From positions 1 through 53,613 of IMG/VR virus record IMGVR_UViG_3300009184_002810: a stretch of DNA of 53,613 bases; one strand, given 5' to 3'. This document shows, piece by piece, positions 24,161-31,794 of this stretch. This DNA is from a virus. The position numbers were made by a program, and so were the translations under genes. Positions within the stretch are counted from its first letter, which is position 1, and each line of letters opens with the position of its first letter. The notes beneath the pieces are model-generated. The model was not told where the DNA came from. It searched no databases and saw only the letters and a list, made by a program, of their open reading frames with translations.

Positions 24161-24178
24161 TACAGTAATAAGTTATAA

Positions 24179-24724
24179 ATGAGTAATAAATGGGATGAGT
24201 TCATAGAAACTCCATCAAATAAGTTCGGTTATGAAGTACCAGTATTCACTCCCTCAATCTACAGGGAATATAGAGGTGAGATATTCACTACATTCCATAG
24301 TGAAGAGCATCCTGTAATGAGACATGTACATTATGAAAAAAGTGAGCTTAGTATTCACGGTAGATTCTCTAAATCTTATAAAGGCGTCTTAAGAGGATTG
24401 CACTACGACAACAAAACTTGGAAATTAGTCCAAGCACTTGTTGGTGATCTTTACTTAGTAGTACTAGATGTAAGAGAAGCGTCTTCAACATACGGTGAAT
24501 GGGAGTCTTTTTTACTAACTGAAAGGAGTAGGAATCAAGTTTTAGTTCCTCCTGGTTTTGCTAACGGTCATTACGCTTTAACTGACTGTGTTTTCCATTA
24601 TAACTTACTGTACAAAGGAGAATATGTTGATTCTATAGATCACGGAGTTGTTAAGTGGAATGATCCAGAGTTTCAAATAGAATGGCCTACAGATAATCCA
24701 ACTCTACAAAAGAAAGACAAATGA
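24179..24724 (+). CDS. dTDP-4-dehydrorhamnose 3,5-epimerase-like protein (RmlC family), 181 aa
   Basis: GVLRGLHYDNKTWKLVQALV carries the substrate-binding Arg and the catalytic His (RGLH), followed by GDLYLVVLDVREAS, VPPGFANGHYAL and WNDPEFQIEWP. This is the full RmlC cupin pattern. The family epimerises 4-keto-6-deoxy sugar nucleotides. Length matches (about 180). It starts the plus-strand four-gene operon and overlaps the next gene by 4 nt (ATGA). With the GMD-like dehydratase two genes on, it may act on a GDP- rather than dTDP-linked keto sugar. Confidence 0.85.
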   Translation: MSNKWDEFIETPSNKFGYEVPVFTPSIYREYRGEIFTTFHSEEHPVMRHVHYEKSELSIHGRFSKSYKGVLRGLHYDNKTWKLVQALVGDLYLVVLDVREASSTYGEWESFLLTERSRNQVLVPPGFANGHYALTDCVFHYNLLYKGEYVDSIDHGVVKWNDPEFQIEWPTDNPTLQKKDK

Positions 24725-25302
24725 TACAAGATTTAATTGCATTTGAAAGAAAAATAGCAGATCACTGGGAAGCTGGTAGGATAAAAGGTCCAGTACATCT
24801 TAGTGGAGGTAATGAAAAAGAGCTTATTGAAATTTTTAAAGACGTAAAACAGGGTGATTGGGTATTTTCAACTTGGAGATCTCATTACCATGCATTATTA
24901 AAAGGCATAGACCCTTCTTGGCTAGAAAAAGAGATACTAGAAGGTAGGTCTATTACTATTGTTAATCAAGAACATAACTTTTACTCTTCGGCTATTGTAG
25001 GAGCTATTATACCTATAGCGGTAGGTGTTGCAATGCAATTAAAAGCTTCAAGCAGTGAAAATAAAGTATGGGTCTTTATAGGTGATATGGCTTTTGAAAC
25101 AGGTCAATTCTATGAGATGCATAAATACGTTACAAATCACGGGTTACCGGTACAGTTTGTAGTTGAAGATAATGGTGTATCAACAAATACTCCTACAGTT
25201 GAAACATGGAAGGTTCAAAAACCTATTCCAGATAATGTAATTTATTACAAATACGAAAAACAGTGGCCGCACTACGGAACAGGAAAATGGGTAATGTTTT
25301 AA
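24721..25302 (+). CDS. Thiamine-diphosphate enzyme, E1-alpha / transketolase-N-like subunit, 193 aa
   Basis: The ThDP motif is seen as IGDMAFETGQ then, 27-28 residues after GD, EDNGVST (G-D-x25-28-N type). Upstream VFSTWRSHYHALLKG and SSAIVGAIIPIAVGVAMQL match the E1-alpha pattern of alpha-ketoacid dehydrogenases. It is only half the usual 330 aa of E1-alpha, so it carries the cofactor pyrophosphate domain and little else. The partner Pyr-domain subunit lies two genes downstream, after a sugar dehydratase. Such split enzymes can transfer two-carbon units to keto sugars, which suggests a branched sugar; this is inference. Confidence 0.75.
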   Translation: MIQDLIAFERKIADHWEAGRIKGPVHLSGGNEKELIEIFKDVKQGDWVFSTWRSHYHALLKGIDPSWLEKEILEGRSITIVNQEHNFYSSAIVGAIIPIAVGVAMQLKASSSENKVWVFIGDMAFETGQFYEMHKYVTNHGLPVQFVVEDNGVSTNTPTVETWKVQKPIPDNVIYYKYEKQWPHYGTGKWVMF

Positions 25303-26297
25303 TCACAGGTATTACAGGTATGGTAGGTTCTCACCTAGCTGATTTCTTATTAGAGAATACAGACTGGAAGATTTACGGTTTTCTAAGGTGGAATGATAAC
25401 TTAGAAAATATAGAGCACTTATCTGATACTATAAATAAAGGTAAAAGAATCAAATTAATATACGGAGACTTAAATGACATGTGTTCTTTAATAAATGCTG
25501 TTAATATATCCAAGCCAAATTACGTCTTTCATCTAGCAGCACAGTCTTATCCTCAAACAAGTTTTATATCTCCTATTGAAACGTTACAAACGAACATTAT
25601 AGGTACAGCTAACCTACTTGAAACACTAAAAAACTCTAAGTATAGTGATGCTAAGATACATGTTTGTTCTTCCAGTGAGATATTCGGTAAGGTTTCAAAA
25701 GATAAACTTCCAATAAACGAAGAGTGTTCAATACACCCAGCATCTCCTTATGCTATTTCAAAATGCGGTACAGATTTACTGGGTAAGTACTACGCTGAAG
25801 CATTCGATATGCAGATTATGACTACTAGAATGTTTACTCACACTGGTCCAAGACGTGGTGATGTATTTCATGAGTCTACTTTTGCAAAACAAATTGCAAT
25901 GATTGAAGCAGGATTACAGGAACCTAAGATCTACGTTGGTAATTTACAATCTTTAAGAACTTATGCTGATGTGAGAGATGCAGTTAAAGCTTACTACTTG
26001 CTTTTAACAGTTAATCCTACTGCAGGTGAGTATTACAATATAGGAGGAGAGTATACTTGTACAGTAGAAGAAACTTTATACCATTTAGTTAGACTTTCTA
26101 CGGTATCTAATATTCAAATAGTTGTTGACCAGGAAAGGTTAAGGCCTATAGATGCTGATTTGCAATTACCAGATACTTCTAAGTTTAAAAACCATACAGG
26201 TTGGAAGCCAGAAATATCTTACGAAACAACTATGCTAGATTTATTAAATTATTGGAGAGATAAAATAAAAACCGGACGTAAATTTTTAAGACGATGA
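25287..26297 (+). CDS. GDP-mannose 4,6-dehydratase-like SDR, about 336 aa
   Basis: The Rossmann start VLITGITGMVGSHLADFLLE (GxxGxxG), the HLAAQSYPQTSFISP block, CSSSEIFG, and YAISKCGTDLLGKYY (catalytic YxxxK) define an extended SDR of the GMD/NDP-hexose dehydratase type. RMFTHTGPRRGD is close to the GMD FNHxSPRRG element. I choose the ATG at 25287, which follows AGGAA and gives a 16-nt overlap with the upstream gene; an ATG at 25263 would add eight residues with no family match. It would turn GDP-mannose or a similar nucleotide sugar into its 4-keto-6-deoxy form, feeding the epimerase and the ThDP enzyme around it. Confidence 0.82.
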   Translation: MGNVLITGITGMVGSHLADFLLENTDWKIYGFLRWNDNLENIEHLSDTINKGKRIKLIYGDLNDMCSLINAVNISKPNYVFHLAAQSYPQTSFISPIETLQTNIIGTANLLETLKNSKYSDAKIHVCSSSEIFGKVSKDKLPINEECSIHPASPYAISKCGTDLLGKYYAEAFDMQIMTTRMFTHTGPRRGDVFHESTFAKQIAMIEAGLQEPKIYVGNLQSLRTYADVRDAVKAYYLLLTVNPTAGEYYNIGGEYTCTVEETLYHLVRLSTVSNIQIVVDQERLRPIDADLQLPDTSKFKNHTGWKPEISYETTMLDLLNYWRDKIKTGRKFLRR

Positions 26298-26836
26298 GTA
26301 CACCGCAATATACCCCTTATAAAGATGCTTTAACTAAAGCAATGGATACTTTAGGGCAATTCAGCTTCACTAATTTTATAGGTCAACAAATATTATGGCC
26401 AGGTAATCCTATGAGTACTACTTTAGGAGGAGTTCCTAAGCATAAAATGGTTGAAGTACCAGTTATGGAGGAATCTCAAATGGGAATGTCTCTCGGTTTA
26501 GCAATGGCAGGTAGATTTGTAATTACCTTCTATCCTCGTTGGGACTTCTTAATCTGTGCTACTAACCAACTAGTTAATCATGTTGATAAATTAAAACCGA
26601 TGAGTGGTTGGAATGTAGATATGATCATTAGAGTAGGTAAAGGATCAGATAAGCCCTTAGATCCAGGACATCAGCATAAAGGTAACTACTTAGAAGAGTT
26701 TAAATCAATGTGTAAGAATATAGAATTTCATAACTGCCTTACTTGGCAAGATATAGACTTGGCTTACGCTTACGCTACAAACTCCGGAGGTATAAATGTT
26801 ATTGTTGAGTATCCGGAGTTGTATTATTCCAGCTAA
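26294..26836 (+). CDS. Thiamine-diphosphate enzyme, E1-beta / transketolase-Pyr-like subunit, 180 aa
   Basis: YKDALTKAMDTLGQFS, the VEVPVMEESQMGMSLGLAMAG block and TFYPRWDFLICATNQLVNH follow E1-beta and transketolase-Pyr sequences in order. The catalytic Glu that activates the cofactor is probably in PVMEE. It is shorter than E1-beta (about 330 aa) and lacks the C-terminal transketolase domain, in keeping with a reduced two-subunit enzyme together with the alpha-like gene. The start overlaps the dehydratase stop by 4 nt. The 3' end overlaps the convergent minus-strand gene by 38 nt, which is unusual. Confidence 0.75.
   Translation: MSTPQYTPYKDALTKAMDTLGQFSFTNFIGQQILWPGNPMSTTLGGVPKHKMVEVPVMEESQMGMSLGLAMAGRFVITFYPRWDFLICATNQLVNHVDKLKPMSGWNVDMIIRVGKGSDKPLDPGHQHKGNYLEEFKSMCKNIEFHNCLTWQDIDLAYAYATNSGGINVIVEYPELYYSS
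26780..26820. repeat. 9-bp inverted repeat in the convergent gene overlap
   Basis: AACTCCGGA (26780-26788) and TCCGGAGTT (26812-26820) form a perfect 9-bp stem with a 23-nt loop. It spans the region where the plus and minus transcripts collide. There is no T tract, so simple intrinsic termination is doubtful, but it could act as a barrier or RNA-end protector for either strand. Confidence 0.4.
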
Positions 26837-27230
26837 CTTCCCAAACTTGCATATCAGCTGCCAAACAGTCAATCTTATAGTCCTTTCTACCGCCTGCTAC
26901 TTCTTGAATCTTATTCTTAGCTGTATTACGAATACCGTTTAGTCCGTGGGTTAGTTCTAAAGTGTTACCGTCTTTAATTCCTTTACGTACATTAGATTCG
27001 TTATGCCAGATATGCAAATTCATCTGTGCAAGGACTATAATTGCTCTAATTGTTTCTGCTGTTACTACTCCTTTCTGTTCGTTAAGCGCTAATTGTACGT
27101 CATGAGTGATATCTGCAATCTCTTGTGCATATTCAGCTTTATGTTCAGGTATGAAAACCTCTTTTAACTGTACAATACTTAATCTGTCTACTAATTCACT
27201 TAAGGTAGGTAAATACTTTCTGTCTGTCAT
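26799..27230 (-). CDS. Helical phage protein of unknown function, 143 aa
   Basis: The LPTLSELVDRLSIVQLKEVF start, LAQMNLHIWHNESNVRKG in the middle and LNGIRNTAKNKIQEVAG followed by KIDCLAAD make a mostly helical protein. The pattern somewhat resembles DUF4254-like sequences, often found near glycan genes, but I cannot place it with certainty. It is the last gene of the 20-kb glycan operon and shares one base with the HAD gene upstream. Its 3' end overlaps the plus-strand E1-beta-like gene by 38 nt. Confidence 0.6.
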   Translation of the reverse strand: MTDRKYLPTLSELVDRLSIVQLKEVFIPEHKAEYAQEIADITHDVQLALNEQKGVVTAETIRAIIVLAQMNLHIWHNESNVRKGIKDGNTLELTHGLNGIRNTAKNKIQEVAGGRKDYKIDCLAADMQVWEVSWNNTTPDTQQ

Positions 27231-27589
27231 TATATGTTTATTTTATTAATTCCAAAATCTCGTTCTAAAGTTATTGCTACTGCTGTCTCTTCAGTGCTAT
27301 TAGGTTTATAGTCGTTAATTAGCACTCTTACTCCTCCTCCTATACCCATAATCAATTGATCATAGAATATTCCTGCTGATTCTAACTGTTCTACGGTAAT
27401 TTTTCTCATAGACTCTTTTCTTCCTGTAGTTAGGATAATGTTATACCCTTTCTTATCCCATTCTAATAACTTCTCTACAGTACCAGGTAGAACTTTAGGT
27501 TTAAAACCGTAAAAGCTTGCTCCTGGGGGGAAATGCTCGAGTAATGTTCCGTCTATATCGCAAAAAATTGTTTTAGGCCTAATATCCAT
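27230..27589 (-). CDS. HAD-superfamily phosphatase, 119 aa
   Basis: IFCDIDGTLLEH is HAD motif I (DxDGT, the nucleophile being the first Asp), LTTGRKE is motif II (T/S), and LINDYKPN is a late acidic motif. The short length suggests a capless phosphatase of the KdsC / sugar-phosphate type. In this operon it may remove phosphate from a sugar intermediate before activation by the cupin/nucleotidyltransferase/kinase fusion. It overlaps the upstream aldolase-like gene by 11 nt and the downstream gene by one base. Confidence 0.75.
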   Translation of the reverse strand: MDIRPKTIFCDIDGTLLEHFPPGASFYGFKPKVLPGTVEKLLEWDKKGYNIILTTGRKESMRKITVEQLESAGIFYDQLIMGIGGGVRVLINDYKPNSTEETAVAITLERDFGINKINI

Positions 27590-28511
27590 TTAATCTATGT
27601 TTTATTGTATCTTTAACAATGTTATTTATGTCTTTCTTTAAGGTTAGCTTACCGTAATTATAATGTCCGCATACTCTTATTACCGTATCTTTATCGTTTA
27701 TATCAAACTCCGGCGTAACCCATCGCTCCCACTTTCTAGACTCTACACACACCTTATAAAAAGCGTTTTTTTCTACTTCGCTCATATGTTCTAGATATAC
27801 TTCTGTTTCAAGCTGTATTAATTCAGGCCCTATATTAATAGCATCTATTCCAGCATGGAATCTCATATCTTTTTCTTCCTTTGATAAGTAATCACCGTTA
27901 TGCTCCTTAGTCTTTTTTCCGTACTCTTTACATACCCTAACCATAGCTGATAAAGGTTCTGTTAAAAACTTACTTGTATTCTTTCTGCTTACTAAATCTA
28001 TCTTAACTCCAGACTGTACTACTACATATTCTATATTATCAAACGCTTCTGCAGAAAAAAACCTTAGGTCTGAAAGTATAGCTCGGTATTCTTTATAATT
28101 GAATTGCTTAATAGCAGCTTCTGTTAGTACTTCGTATTTTACTTTAGGATTATGCTGATATAACTCTAGCAAAGTATTATTAGTTAGGCTTAATCCTTCT
28201 GAAATAGACTTAGCTTGCTTCCAGGGGTCAATATGTATTATATCAAAGTAGTTTAAATCATCTCTATAAGAAACAAGTCCGTTATCCTCAACTGTTCCTT
28301 GAGAAGGTCCTCCATGGTCTCTCTCTAATATAATACTACTATTTTTACTTTTAACGTAATCGTAAAAACTTTTCGTATTCCATCCGTTAACATATCCGCC
28401 GTCATAATCTACTTGACGTCTAGTTACTGCAAAGCCAAAGTCAGTAGAGTCTAGCACACAGACAGTATCTACAATATTTTTCGACATCGGACAAATAAAG
28501 TACTTAGCCAT
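27579..28511 (-). CDS. TIM-barrel aldolase-like protein (GatZ/KbaZ-like), 310 aa
   Basis: ICPMSKNIVDTV at the start, SIILERDHGGPSQG near residue 60-73, YFDIIHIDPWKQA near 90, and a late IDAINIGPELIQLETEVYLE segment follow the spacing of D-tagatose-bisphosphate aldolase GatZ/KbaZ-type barrels (DHxGP, IHxD, xxGPxL). Catalytic residues are not proven, and GatZ itself acts as a chaperone-like subunit. It is placed between the HAD phosphatase and the shikimate-dehydrogenase-like gene (8-nt overlap), which suggests they act on the same carbon skeleton. Another barrel enzyme of sugar-acid synthesis is possible. Confidence 0.5.
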   Translation of the reverse strand: MAKYFICPMSKNIVDTVCVLDSTDFGFAVTRRQVDYDGGYVNGWNTKSFYDYVKSKNSSIILERDHGGPSQGTVEDNGLVSYRDDLNYFDIIHIDPWKQAKSISEGLSLTNNTLLELYQHNPKVKYEVLTEAAIKQFNYKEYRAILSDLRFFSAEAFDNIEYVVVQSGVKIDLVSRKNTSKFLTEPLSAMVRVCKEYGKKTKEHNGDYLSKEEKDMRFHAGIDAINIGPELIQLETEVYLEHMSEVEKNAFYKVCVESRKWERWVTPEFDINDKDTVIRVCGHYNYGKLTLKKDINNIVKDTIKHRLNGY

Positions 28512-29124
28512 TTATGTATAGTTTATATTGTTCTTCTGCTTGTAACTTAGATATCTCTTTTCCTACTTCTGTAAAGCCTCTAGCATCAAAGATAGTATTG
28601 ATTTCAGATTTAATCTCAGCTGGTGTTGCATTTATAAAATATTCTCCAGTTACTTCGTCTATAGTATTAATATCTTTTCTACTTACTATTGAAAAATTTA
28701 TGCCTAGTTGAGTAAAAGCATACATTATTGCTTTAGCAAAGCCGCCTGTCCCTATAATATTAATATGTTTTAAGCCTTTATCTTTAAAAAAGTTAAATAC
28801 TCCTACCCAATCTGTATTATAAGCTTTAAAATGTCCGTTATTATTCACAACAGTATTAGCAGCGCCTATTACTTGAGCTATAGGATCTACTTCGTCCACG
28901 TACTTTAATACTTCTGTTTTAAATGGCATACTAACAGCAAAGCCGCTAAAGTTTAATATTCTAGCAGCAAAAACAGAATCTCTTATATCCTCCGAGTAGA
29001 AAGATTTATAGATAGCATTTATACTGTCTTGTTCAAACTTGGGATTAAAGAACATAGATCCGTTGTTGCCTGGGTCTGAAGAAAATGATCCGTATAGTCT
29101 TGTATGTTTATTTACTGTAGTCAT
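28504..29124 (-). CDS. Shikimate dehydrogenase-like protein, shortened, 206 aa
   Basis: RLYGSFSSDPGNNGSMFFNP, FAVSMPFKTEVLKYVDEVD and IGAANTVVNNNGHFKAYNTD are the AroE substrate domain, including the catalytic Lys (PFK) and Asp (NTD). IIGTGGFAKAIMYAF is the NADP-binding GxGGxA loop. AroE is usually about 270 aa; here the end of the cofactor domain is reduced. Phage copies are unusual. With an aldolase-like and a phosphatase gene it might form a cyclitol or carbasugar branch rather than aromatic amino acids; this is inference. It overlaps both neighbours (8 and 17 nt). Confidence 0.75.
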   Translation of the reverse strand: MTTVNKHTRLYGSFSSDPGNNGSMFFNPKFEQDSINAIYKSFYSEDIRDSVFAARILNFSGFAVSMPFKTEVLKYVDEVDPIAQVIGAANTVVNNNGHFKAYNTDWVGVFNFFKDKGLKHINIIGTGGFAKAIMYAFTQLGINFSIVSRKDINTIDEVTGEYFINATPAEIKSEINTIFDARGFTEVGKEISKLQAEEQYKLYING

Positions 29125-31021
29125 TTAATATTTCAATTGCTTTAAACCATAACATCTTTCCGAACTTCTCATCATGCAACGGAGACATGTTTAAAAATAT
29201 CAAGCCCGTTATTAATTTTACCTTATCTAAGTCGAATCCATTTTTAGTAATCCAGTTCTCATACTGTAATCTAAACTCTCCTAAATCTTCGCTAACAAAG
29301 TAATTGTACACAATCTCAGTAGACCCTTCTACTAATTCGATAGCATTATATTCCTTCATCATATCGTAAGGAATAATAGTACCGCCGTACAACTTAGCTA
29401 AGTCATAGTAGATGTCTCCGCCCTTTGTTGAACCCCCGAACGACTCTCTCCAATCAATATAAGTAAATTTACCCGAAAAGCTATGCCAAATTATATTATC
29501 AAACTGCAAATCGCCGTGAAATAAAGTATACATCGGATTGTCGTAGAGTACCTGTGTATCAAGTTGAGTTAGTATAGAGTCCATTGAACTATACTTCTTA
29601 CCGTTAATACTGTAGTTTTTATTAAAGTACTCTGAACCAAACCTATCTAGAAAAGCTAATACTCTATTAGTAGTCTTTGTACCGTAGAATTTATCAAATA
29701 ACTCCTTATCTCCTTTATATTTTTCACTACTATTAATATTAACCTCTAATTGATTTAAAAATTTACTATAAAGAATACTCGAATCATGTCTATATAGAGT
29801 ATCGCCCTGCTCCCAATGATAGCTTATAAAATTATCTGTCGATTTAAAGTTTGACGGAATTAAATCCTTTAGTATCTCTGCTCTTTCAGCCTTATTCCTG
29901 TTAAACTCTCTATCCGGACTAAATTTAATAAAATTACCCATTTTATAAGTTACTTCCTCTGTTACTTTATATAGAGATAAAGGGTTATCGTGAAAATATT
30001 CCTTAGCTCTATTTAAATCATCTAGGTTACCTGTATCTAACCACTTTAAATGCTTAGCTTTAAACTTAGTATACTTATTTGTATTTTCAAATGCAGATAC
30101 TAGCTCTCCATTCTTCATATTAGCCTCTAATTCACTCCAGAATATCTCATAATCCCAGATGCTAGCTAAGCCTATAAACGCATTATCGTAACCTTTAGCG
30201 TCTTTGTTTGTAAATGCTAAAATATTATCGTCTTTATCAATTTGAATTGTCGAATACTTCTCAGGATAGGCTGTAGGATGTACAGCTAACCAGTTTCCGT
30301 CTAAATGAGGCATTTTAGAATCGATAATACAATCTGCTACTGCAAAATAAAAGGGTCGTTGTAAATACTCTTTGCATTGTAGTGCTGAATAACCTGGACC
30401 AGAACCTTCTCCTTCGTACTTGTCTATGTTTACAAATGTAAAGTTATGCTCTGGGTAGGCTAATTGGCAGTACTGCTTTAACTCACTTCCTTTATAACCT
30501 AAAGACATTACAAATTCATACTCTTTAGGAAATTTATCAATAATATAAGAGATAATAGCTCTGTTGTTAATTGGTAACATTGCTTTATTCATACTCTTTG
30601 TTAAATCACCTAAACGGGTTCCTAATCCTGCAGCAGCAATAAATACAGCAGGTGTTTTATGCTCTGCTTCAATTTTACCATCGGTTCTATTAAATTCGTC
30701 GTTTATTCTAATAACATCATCTACATGAGGTGTAGATACTTCCTGTAAAATAATATCTGTAAGAGCTATTACTCTATGCTTTCTAGGAGGTACTACGTTA
30801 AAGAAATCTCCTGCTTTCATTATCTTCTTCTCAACAATTCCACTTTCGTTTTCAAGCCATATTTCAGCTGTTCCTTCAATTATATAGTTAGTCTCTCGTT
30901 TAAACTCGTGGTATTGATAGCTAGTCTTATAGCCAGCGTTAATATAAATGCGCTTATAGCAATAAGCATCATTTAATTCAAGCCATTCTTCCTTTCCCCA
31001 CGGTTTATGTACTACTTTCAT
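29108..31021 (-). CDS. Three-domain fusion: cupin, sugar nucleotidyltransferase and APH-like kinase, 637 aa
   Basis: Residues 1-115 are a cupin like the end of mannose-6-phosphate isomerase type II (HKPWGKEEWLELNDAYCYKR, YHEFKRETNYIIEG, PPRKHRV). Residues 122-355 are a nucleotidyltransferase with FIAAAGLGTRLGDLTKSMNK then AMLP and YFAVADCIID. Residues 370-637 match aminoglycoside/choline kinase-like enzymes, with FHGDLQFDNIIW (HGDxxxxN) and TYIDWRESFGG (D). A single chain could isomerise, phosphorylate and activate a sugar or choline-like compound. Fusions of LicC-like and LicA-like parts are known. Genes overlap on both sides (17 and 4 nt), so it is fully embedded in the operon. Confidence 0.8.
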   Translation of the reverse strand: MKVVHKPWGKEEWLELNDAYCYKRIYINAGYKTSYQYHEFKRETNYIIEGTAEIWLENESGIVEKKIMKAGDFFNVVPPRKHRVIALTDIILQEVSTPHVDDVIRINDEFNRTDGKIEAEHKTPAVFIAAAGLGTRLGDLTKSMNKAMLPINNRAIISYIIDKFPKEYEFVMSLGYKGSELKQYCQLAYPEHNFTFVNIDKYEGEGSGPGYSALQCKEYLQRPFYFAVADCIIDSKMPHLDGNWLAVHPTAYPEKYSTIQIDKDDNILAFTNKDAKGYDNAFIGLASIWDYEIFWSELEANMKNGELVSAFENTNKYTKFKAKHLKWLDTGNLDDLNRAKEYFHDNPLSLYKVTEEVTYKMGNFIKFSPDREFNRNKAERAEILKDLIPSNFKSTDNFISYHWEQGDTLYRHDSSILYSKFLNQLEVNINSSEKYKGDKELFDKFYGTKTTNRVLAFLDRFGSEYFNKNYSINGKKYSSMDSILTQLDTQVLYDNPMYTLFHGDLQFDNIIWHSFSGKFTYIDWRESFGGSTKGGDIYYDLAKLYGGTIIPYDMMKEYNAIELVEGSTEIVYNYFVSEDLGEFRLQYENWITKNGFDLDKVKLITGLIFLNMSPLHDEKFGKMLWFKAIEILNDYSK

Positions 31022-31794
31022 ATTTTATCTTTTATAAAACCGTAAAATCCATCGGCAAAGCTCTTATGCCATGCTGTTCCTGGATGTTGGTTGTCTGCAG
31101 CCTTGTGATCGTTCTGATAACAGTCTTCTGGCTCGTAAAATGTACGGTAATTAATTGTATTTTCCAACTTTGATTTTAAATTCTTATAAATTTCGTAATA
31201 ATAACCGGCTACAGTGTGGAAGGTCTTTATTCTGTATACTCTTGAGAGAGCTTCTACGAATTGATATGCTTCCCAGAATTCCATTAAGTCTTGATTGTCA
31301 TTTCTTAGCTGTAAAAACAGTAAATCCTCTTCGTTATTACGCCAAACAGGGTCTTCATTAGTAGCTGTTCTAAAACCTCCTATCTTTCGAAATTCCCCCG
31401 TCTCTGTTATGTAGTCCCTTCTAGAAAACCCAGGCCACATTATTAAGGCTATATCTGGAGTTATTTCAGAGTTGAGAAACTTGTAAAAGGTCTTAGCAAC
31501 AAAAGAAACAGATGCACCGTACATTCCGTAGTTATGAACTCTACCTAATTTATTTCCTATAAGGCTAGGCCAGATTAAATTGTTATCAACACCTATTCCC
31601 ATTGTCCAGGAACATCCTAAAGTTAGTACGTTGTATTGAGGTACTGTTTTAAAAGGTTTAGAAGCACGATACCCGTATTCGTTCATTTCATACGTAATAA
31701 GACCGCTATTATCACTAGCTAAAGTGCTTAGGGTCTTGTTTACATACTGCGGATGTACAATAATATTATTTGATAATACTGACTCTATGTTCAT
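31018..31794 (-). CDS. SGNH-hydrolase-like protein 1, 258 aa
   Basis: VLTLGCSWTMGIGV has the nucleophilic Ser in block I form GCSxT instead of GDSL. HNYGMYGASVSF supplies the block II Gly, and DNQHPGTAWH near the end has the DxxH Asp-His pair. So a complete SGNH triad is plausible. The family deacylates or transacylates sugars and lipids. No signal peptide is seen, so it acts in the cytoplasm or on the virion. It is the first of five SGNH-like genes in this operon (the others lie at 33.2-36.3 kb). It overlaps both neighbours by 4 nt. Confidence 0.72.
   Translation of the reverse strand: MNIESVLSNNIIVHPQYVNKTLSTLASDNSGLITYEMNEYGYRASKPFKTVPQYNVLTLGCSWTMGIGVDNNLIWPSLIGNKLGRVHNYGMYGASVSFVAKTFYKFLNSEITPDIALIMWPGFSRRDYITETGEFRKIGGFRTATNEDPVWRNNEEDLLFLQLRNDNQDLMEFWEAYQFVEALSRVYRIKTFHTVAGYYYEIYKNLKSKLENTINYRTFYEPEDCYQNDHKAADNQHPGTAWHKSFADGFYGFIKDKI

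Noticed and set aside
24127-24204. Longer N-terminus (ATG at 24204) of the dioxygenase-like protein
   Set aside because: It would run through the divergent promoter region and into the plus-strand gene start; the added residues are low-complexity Leu/Ile/Asn translation of AT-rich DNA.
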